The position numbers and the translations under genes were made by a program. From the NCBI GenBank assembly GCA_038025085.1, contig CM076148.1:36167691-36231690 (forward strand): a stretch of 64,000 nt of DNA. Direction: 5' to 3'. The notes beneath the pieces are model-generated. The model was not told the origin of the DNA. It saw nothing but the letters and a program-made list of their open reading frames with translations, and did not search any database. Below are positions 57,421 through 64,000 of the stretch, one piece after another (positions within the stretch are counted from its first letter, which is position 1; each line of letters begins with the position of its first letter). Source of the stretch: Tetragonia tetragonoides (Eukaryota; Streptophyta; Magnoliopsida; Caryophyllales; Aizoaceae).

Positions 57421-57709
57421 GGTGGCGTTTACTTGTAAGCAATTATGATTACAATGTAATCCACCATTTTAGAGTAAATGTGGGTAGGAAAGGAAGGAGG
57501 TAGAAAGATGAGATTTGGGAGCTTGATTGCATTGCTCAATGTAATCATCTTTACATGGGAAAATGATGAGTGAGATGAGATAGAAGTGAAAGCAATTATG
57601 ATTACAAGGGAAGATGAAATCAATCTCCCATCCTTCCTTTCTACCCCACTTTTACTCTTGAAAATGGGTATTACAATGTAATCACCATTACACCCAAGTA
57701 AACAAGCCC
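57421..57709. mobile_element. MITE, 289 bp
   Basis: Left end GGTGGCGTTTACTTG; right end read inward GGGCTTGTTTACTTG. Complementary subterminal sequence continues (GATTACAATGTAAT on both sides). AAA flanks both sides, a possible 3-bp target duplication. Confidence 0.7.
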
Positions 57710-60282
57710 AAAGAGTAACAATATGCACCACAGAATTTCACAGAAGTCTCCAATGATTCAGTAAGGTAATAAGTCTTTGATTGAGCAGGTACAACCCAAT
57801 TAGTACCTAACAATTTATCTGCATCTTAGAGAGGTGAAGCTGCAGTTCCTTGTTTGTAGTGTAAAATTGCTCTACTATAATAGTGATCATCTTTCGTAGC
57901 TAATTCTCGCAAGTGTCAATATCCATGCTAATAAGCATTTAGCTTTCGGAGGGGGCACTCCTCACCAAGCTCCACTTTCATGTGAGATTTGGCCACCAGC
58001 ACACCACCAATTGATTCTACTGATGATACACCTTTCCTTGTGACACAACAACTGCCAAATCCTATACATTTTGGTTCGGGCCGGGTATGCATTCAGACTT
58101 CAGTCAACCATTCCAGCAGCTCCCTCGTTGCTGCTCCTTTCCTTCTAAACAAAATGCTCAGTCCTCCACTGAAATTCCCTCTCAATCAAAAGCATTTGCA
58201 AAAAGCCTCGCTGAAAATCTGCTTTGTTTAGAAGTTCCTGAGGCTATTAGTTTGCATATATAGTACGAGTTCAATGTTTGCTGACATTTATAAATCACTC
58301 CCATGGGTGAACCAAGATATCGTAATGGAAGCTTCTCCACTTAACAGTGCAAGATCTTACCACATCTCAGGCACCTGTTCAGAAGTGTATACACCAACTA
58401 AAGACCTCTTATAAAATTTGGAAATTTAGGACTATCTGGAAGCACATGCATCATCATTCTCTTGATATATGTGTTGGAGCAAAGTCAACCCAACACTTAA
58501 GCCGATGGTTGTAAGGCCTGGCCAACTAATTATATTCCCTATTACACTTATATTCCTTATGAGGATTCCTTATTACGCCTGAGAAAATCCCCATTACACC
58601 CACCCTACTTTGTGCTTAGGCTCAATTATAGGAGCAGTGTCTACTATAGGAGCAATTCAAACGCAAGACCTCCTCGTCTTCCTTGCTTTGATATAATGCA
58701 TTGGAACCAACTCAACAAAAAGCTTAAGCTCATGGTTGTAGCAGCGCCAACTATTGTTATTTTCCTTATTAATATACATGCGGGTTTTCCCCCAATCTGG
58801 AGAAAACTACAAGGGTTGTCTTGTAGATGTGTTATTGAAACAACTCAATTTTCCACACCCTAATCTTTCAAATATATTCCTTTACTGACAAACCAGCAGT
58901 AAGAACTTCTACCACCAGGTTGAAGAACGAAAAGTTAATTCCGATCCCCTTACAAAACAAATCAAACAAAACCTGTGACCCTTTTCCCTCCAGCTACTTT
59001 AATGGTAAGTGTACTGATGGTATTATATATGATGACTACAGAACATACCAGATAACGCTTTGCGAAATTCAATTATAAACAAGGCTACCATTTTCCTATC
59101 TTCCTACATAATTCTATCATTCTATTTGCAAATTACCCCTTACCTACTTTAAGTCTAAGTTTCTAACAAACAAACTAAAACTTCAACCACACTTCTTATT
59201 GAACCCCATTTGATCAGGATTGATCTGAGAAAGATCAACAGGCATAATTTCACAAGAATGCAGTGTATAAACCTACTAACATCTCCATATATACAAGGAT
59301 AGGTAAACATGAATGAAAATAAAACACAAAGCAACAAATTATACATAGTGTTACATACATGCAACAGGAAAAAGAGATTAAATATAAATTTATTAATTGC
59401 AAGAGAAAATTTATAGTACCTTTAAAGGAAGTTGCTAATGGTTGAGCTTTGCAGGACATATATTAAGTGCTGAGAGCTTCTGATTCTCAGTGGTGGAAGA
59501 ATATTAGTGCATATTTTCTGCTTAAATATAGCTGCTGAAGTACTAGAAGATATGGAAAAGAATGGAGGTTAAAAAAGGGAGGAGTTTAAAGAGGTGGCAG
59601 AAAGTGGGAAAGTTAATAATAGGAGTAATTGTCAGCTACCACCTTTCCACCTACCCTGTTTGCCTCTCTGCAAATCATCATATATAACATAAGCAGGAAG
59701 TTAGTATATGTAAACAGGCTTTTGTCATTTCAACTGAATAATGTTTAATCAACCCACACTCCTGTGGGTACTCTACTCATGTACTGTAGAGTTGTAGACT
59801 ACATACTATTAACACACAAAAGAACTTGTGTAAGACGATTTTACACTAATTTTTAGTGAGACGGGGGCACTTTTTAGTGAAATAAGGGTCACTGGTTGTA
59901 ATAATATATAATTTCAAGTTAAAAAAACAAAAATATCAAAAAATAATTAACCAATTACTATATCAGGCATTAGATGGGCAGAGTACGCACTGTGTAGACC
60001 AAAAAAATTCTCCATTTTAACTTTGTGGATGAGTTACACAAATTACTGCGGACTATTACTGGTATCAAACGTTCCAAATTATCACACAAGTATCAAAGAT
60101 ATAAAAGTTTTCATCACCACAAAAACTTTCTGCAGATACTGGGCTATAGGTGATATCAAAGTTTTCATCACCACAAAAAATTTCAAGCACCAGGGAATAC
60201 TAATATCTAATTTAACCACAATACTTGCAAAATAGGAGAAAAATAGGTGCTATGAAGTCTGTAATATCAATCTAGCTAGGGA
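57710..60282. other. Intergenic, no recognised gene
   Basis: Repeated words around 58460-58520 and 58690-58760 (TTAAGC..ATGGTTGTA with GCCAACTA) mark an old local duplication. About 59815-59905 is a piece of the small GTGAGAC/TTTGTG family. A short repeat (AAAGTTTTCATCACCACAAAAA) occurs at about 60106 and 60159. Open frames here lack family resemblance. Confidence 0.45.
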
Positions 60283-61841
60283 TCATGATAAGACATAAAT
60301 AACTTCTGCCTTAGGTGATGCTCGGCGGAACCGCATCAATTCTGTTGATAACTTCGACTCTAGATCAGCCTTGATATTACTACTGCGCTGAACATGTAGT
60401 TTCTCCAGCACAGGAGAGCAGGCAAGGATATACTCAATCAGTTTAAGCTCCACTTCATACCCTTCAACGTTGAGAATAGTTACACTGTGGAGTTGGAAGA
60501 ATCTAGTGGAAGGGTCCGTCGCCATTTTAGGATTCCACATCAAACTGTTTCTCTTAAACTGCAGAAAACACAAAGCATAAGAGTACGTTAAGAAAGTGAA
60601 AATAGAAATCTCACTTCTCTTTGAGAAGAAGCAAGAATTGAAAAGACAATGGAACTTATATAGTTATAGATGGAACATCAGGACTGAACGATAATAATCA
60701 TTTCAAATCATATCGACGAAAAGATTGAGCAACTTACAGATATTGTTAGTTGTTCAATGTCAGGGCATCCTTCAAGCAAGCGAATAGCATACGGAAAGGT
60801 AAAAAAACTACTTGAGTCAATGTTTGACATATCCAGTTTCCTCAGGCACTCAAAATGCCACTTAGACGAGTCCAGGATAAAAGCTATAGCCAAGAACTTC
60901 AAAAGAAAGAAATTAAGATGTGAGGCACATATATTAACTGTAATTTGATCAGATGCACACCAATTAATTAATCCACAACTAACATTGAGAAAATAACCTC
61001 TCAGATGAAGCTCCTGGATTCTACACGAACAAGAAAGAAACTGAACCAGATTTTTTGTTTCGGTAATGTGATGATTCTGCACATTTTCCAGCAAATCAAT
61101 TGTAACACACGAAAGAGCTTGGCAACCATTTAAGCTGATAGACTTAAATTTTCCATACACTTTTAAGTATTTGAGATAAGGTGCAGCTATAGAAAGCTGA
61201 TCAATACCATTGAACCTCTTTAATATCAAAATTTCAAGCATCGGACAGCTAGTAGAGATGAAACTTCCAAAGGTATCTCCAAGAAATCTTATATTCTCAA
61301 GTTCAAGTCTGATAAGGTTTTTAAAGCCTATAAAAGTATTAGGAGGAACACTGAATGAGAAGTAATCAAGCTTCAATGATTCCAGTTCCACACAGGTGAA
61401 GAGATGAGATGGTAACTTAAGACGTGAACTCCCACAGTTCTCAAGGGTAATTTCCCTGACAGCATTCTTTGATAAAAAGATTATGAGTTGCCCTATCTCA
61501 GGACTTGTTGTAGTTTTGAAGTTGGGAATGTGAAGAAAAAATTGAGATATAGCGCCATTGTGAGAGAGGAAAACTTTACTCACAATGCCATAAAATTCAT
61601 AATCCTGAAATAATGTTTTTTTCCTAAGCATCTCTATGAAGAACTGAGCATCAAACTTCAAATGTCGGAGCGACATCCAGATATGTCTCCACTTTCTTGA
61701 CAAGACAGATAACCTTGCAGCATCACTAAGGGGTATCCTTTTCATGATGTCGTCTATCACGTCCATCGGTAAATCACTGATCAAATCCATAGGAGCATTA
61801 GCGATGAGTATTCTATTAGCACCATGACTGGATGTCATCAT
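60283..61841 (-). CDS. F-box/LRR/FBD protein, three exons
   Basis: I model exons 61841-60984, 60896-60738 and 60558-60283, all phase 0 (AAT|GTTAGT, TTGAAG|TTC, TCT|GTAAG, CTGCAG|TTT), giving about 430 residues. The F-box is at about residues 20-62 (LISDLPMDVIDDIMKRIPLS, DAARLSVLSRKWRHIWMSL) and keeps both Trp residues. LRR-like segments follow (LESLKLDYFSFSVPP, CPMLEILILKRFNGI), then exon 2 (CPDIEQLTIS) and an FBD end (NVEGYEVELKLIEYILACSP, VLEKLHVQ). Intron 1 is only 87 bp, a multiple of three and free of stops, so the unspliced message also reads through. Predicted SCF receptor. Its 5' flank is duplicated at 54.1-54.7 kb. Confidence 0.87.
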
Positions 61842-64000
61842 AGAACTGCAGATTCAAAGTTTATAAAAGCTTGTTAGCAAACTAATAATTTTTGTATTTG
61901 TATACTGGGATGGGGGCATGGGGAGTTCTTCCAGTACTTACCAGTTACTACCGATATTAAAGACTGCGTTAGTAGAAGAAATACAATTGAACAATAAGAG
62001 AAATTAATTTCAGTAAATGACTCTGAAGTCTAATCTACAGAACTACGGGATAGACATAGCCAACACCAAAGCCAATCTCAGATGGAGTATGAACAGGACT
62101 AAGGGAGAGACAATGCTAAACTAAGTCAACACCCCCTATGTTACATGAACCATGCATTTCACCTTAAACACCCATGTCAGGAGATGATAATCAGACACCA
62201 CTACAGACATTGAGACACTAACAGTTGTCTGGAAGCTTGCAAACGTGGAACAAGGCAGGAATAGCATGAGATTATTTTTCTTACAGAATAAGAAATATAT
62301 TTTTGTAAGCAACAAGAAGCACCTTACTTCAAGCATAAAGATCAATGCTTTTCTTCTTTGATTTTGACGTAATTTTGACATACAAAAGAAGTCCATATCT
62401 GCCACTCCTATAAGCATTTTATCCATAACATCCTACGTACTTTACATCTCTGCTATGAATTTTAATGAAACTTATAATAATACTTCAACTTAAGACTTCG
62501 ACATCATAACTAGCTATTTGATCTCTGGTTGATATTGCTTCGTTCCTCTGTACTTTTACTAGCATATTCTTTAAAAATGCATGTATCCTATCAGGAATCA
62601 GAGTAATAATGCATGGAAATATGATAACTGCACCAAGCAAGCAAAATGTGCAGAACCTGTAATGCAGTTTGGCCTAGCAGCATCAAAGATCAAAAAGAGC
62701 AGCACCAAAAGTCTGACAGAGATACAGAATTATCTAGATGACGGAAGATAATGCCTATGAATAGGCAGCCCAAATTCACTTGAATCAGCCAAGTTTGTAG
62801 AGTTTCTCTATCAAATACTTAGAAAGTGTTCTTAGGTTCACATTGTATCTTACTAGTCCTACCTTCCTTACCCTTGGAGGTGTTTTTGTATCCAATTACT
62901 AGTGACGTACGCAGATGTTTCTAGCTACCGTCACACATTGGTATGTTTGACCGTGACACATGACACTTTCTGTCAAGTGTAGGAATTATAAAGTCGGTAT
63001 AGATGGAGAGGCCTTCCACGCACCATGGTAGCTTTGGCCAACTATCTATCTATCGCATATCCCATCTGGCATTACTCTAATTCTATGATAATCCTGAATA
63101 TTGAGAACCTACACTCTCATTGATCAAGATTCAATCACGTTTTGCACTGCCAAAATATCAGTTGAGATAATTCTTTAAACTCTACTTACTAGTTTTGAAA
63201 ACAAACGTACTTCACGCCCAGAATTCTTTTGACTGAAGGCATCAACTACCCATTGAGCATACCCATATTGGGAATCAGCCCTAATTTCAGGCAATGCACA
63301 GCATCATGTTCCGGACTAATTCGCCATATAAAAACATTGGTACAGGCTAAAATCATCACCCAGTTACAGTAGTATAATACCAAGATGTTCTTCATCCTAG
63401 AAATTATTTGATTTCTCTAATTCCATTGATATATCGCCCACCAAACAAATCAATATTGTGCACAATGCAACACATCCTTTTACAGGAGTTGCCACTGACA
63501 ATCACACTCCATTAATTAATCAATTAATTCCATGTATAAACATTATTTCTTATATGGGGACCAATATTGAGGAGTTTTCATGCCAATTAAAGACTCTTAG
63601 GAAAGATTAACCTAGCAATTCATAGCAGAAGTTCCAATTTTGAAAGTTCAACAAGCATAATTAGTTTGCAGCAAAACCAATTAATAATCATGAATTGATA
63701 TACCCTAATGCTATTAATTAAAGCATTAACTAAACAACAATGTACATATTATTCATCAAACTTGCAATATACTGGGGAATTGAAAGAAACCAAAAAAACA
63801 AAATAAAATTGTAGTATACCTTATTAAAGGGCCACCTTATGCAAGAATATAGAGAGAGAATTGTTACAACTTGTAATCATTGGGAAATACAGCAAGAAAA
63901 GGAGTTCTTTAACACTTTGAGAGTTGAAGCGAGTTACCGCCTCTGTTTTTCTTTTCATTAGGGGGAAACATCCATTTTGGCACGGGTTAGTTCTTAATAA
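61842..64000. other. 5' flank and intergenic, no further gene
   Basis: About 61870-62740 is the intact counterpart of the orphan flank at 54140-54670, and 63060-63170 matches about 57010-57100. Beyond this, AT-rich sequence with no coding family reaches the window end. If another gene starts here it lies outside the window. Confidence 0.45.

Noticed and set aside
57989..58863. Two 80-codon plus-strand frames at 58.0 and 58.6 kb
   Set aside because: Weakly reminiscent of retroelement gag-type sequence, but too short and without defining motifs.

Overview
The window is nuclear DNA of a flowering plant. It is AT-rich and gene-poor. The genes are plant-expanded families: F-box proteins with F-box-associated (FBA) domains, F-box/LRR/FBD proteins, and a berberine-bridge-enzyme-like (BBE-like) FAD oxidoreductase. 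The transposons carry plant-type signatures. The protein families point to a eudicot, but I cannot name the species from the sequence. I see no bacterial operons, rRNA, tRNA or CRISPR.

Layout. (1) 0-21.4 kb is a cluster of single-exon FBA F-box genes. Two read as intact (74-1189 and 9620-10849, both minus). Three are broken: 7391-8633 has one frameshift; 14173-15781 has a frameshift and a 339-bp MITE in the reading frame; 20175-21387 has two frameshifts. A short FBA relic lies at about 13.1-13.5 kb. LINE remnants, a hAT element with a perfect 8-bp target duplication and several MITEs sit between them. (2) 21.4-28 kb holds unassigned exon-like stretches and a 3.1-kb CACTA element (23851-26991) carrying exons of a purple acid phosphatase gene. 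(3) 28.9-35 kb holds an intact BBE-like gene (28936-30531) and an intact FBA F-box gene (32561-33745), with two copies of a duplicated intergenic block on either side of the F-box gene. (4) 35-50 kb is repeat-dominated: a truncated F-box/FBD copy, a 44-bp minisatellite, a CACTA-like terminus followed by a decayed TFIIA gamma-subunit copy, a second hAT element, a 172-176-bp tandem repeat, and long inverted arms about 5 kb apart. (5) 48.8-61.9 kb holds three F-box/LRR/FBD genes, all minus and each modelled as three exons (48867-50842, 54895-56787, 60283-61841), plus a 1.3-kb LTR element with a tiny interior. The end of the window shows no further gene.

How the parts relate. The genes do not form a pathway. 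The F-box proteins would each be a substrate receptor of an SCF ubiquitin ligase. The BBE-like protein would be a secreted flavoenzyme whose visible active-site residues resemble monolignol-oxidising members. The main story is birth-and-death evolution of two F-box families, with duplicated flanks, truncated copies, frameshifts and transposon insertions. At least two unrelated host genes (purple acid phosphatase and TFIIA gamma) have left fragments in or beside CACTA-type DNA. I found no convincing new multi-gene system. The strongest leads are the two gene-fragment captures, the miniature LTR element with an internal minisatellite, and an acidic Ser/Asp tail on one F-box protein.
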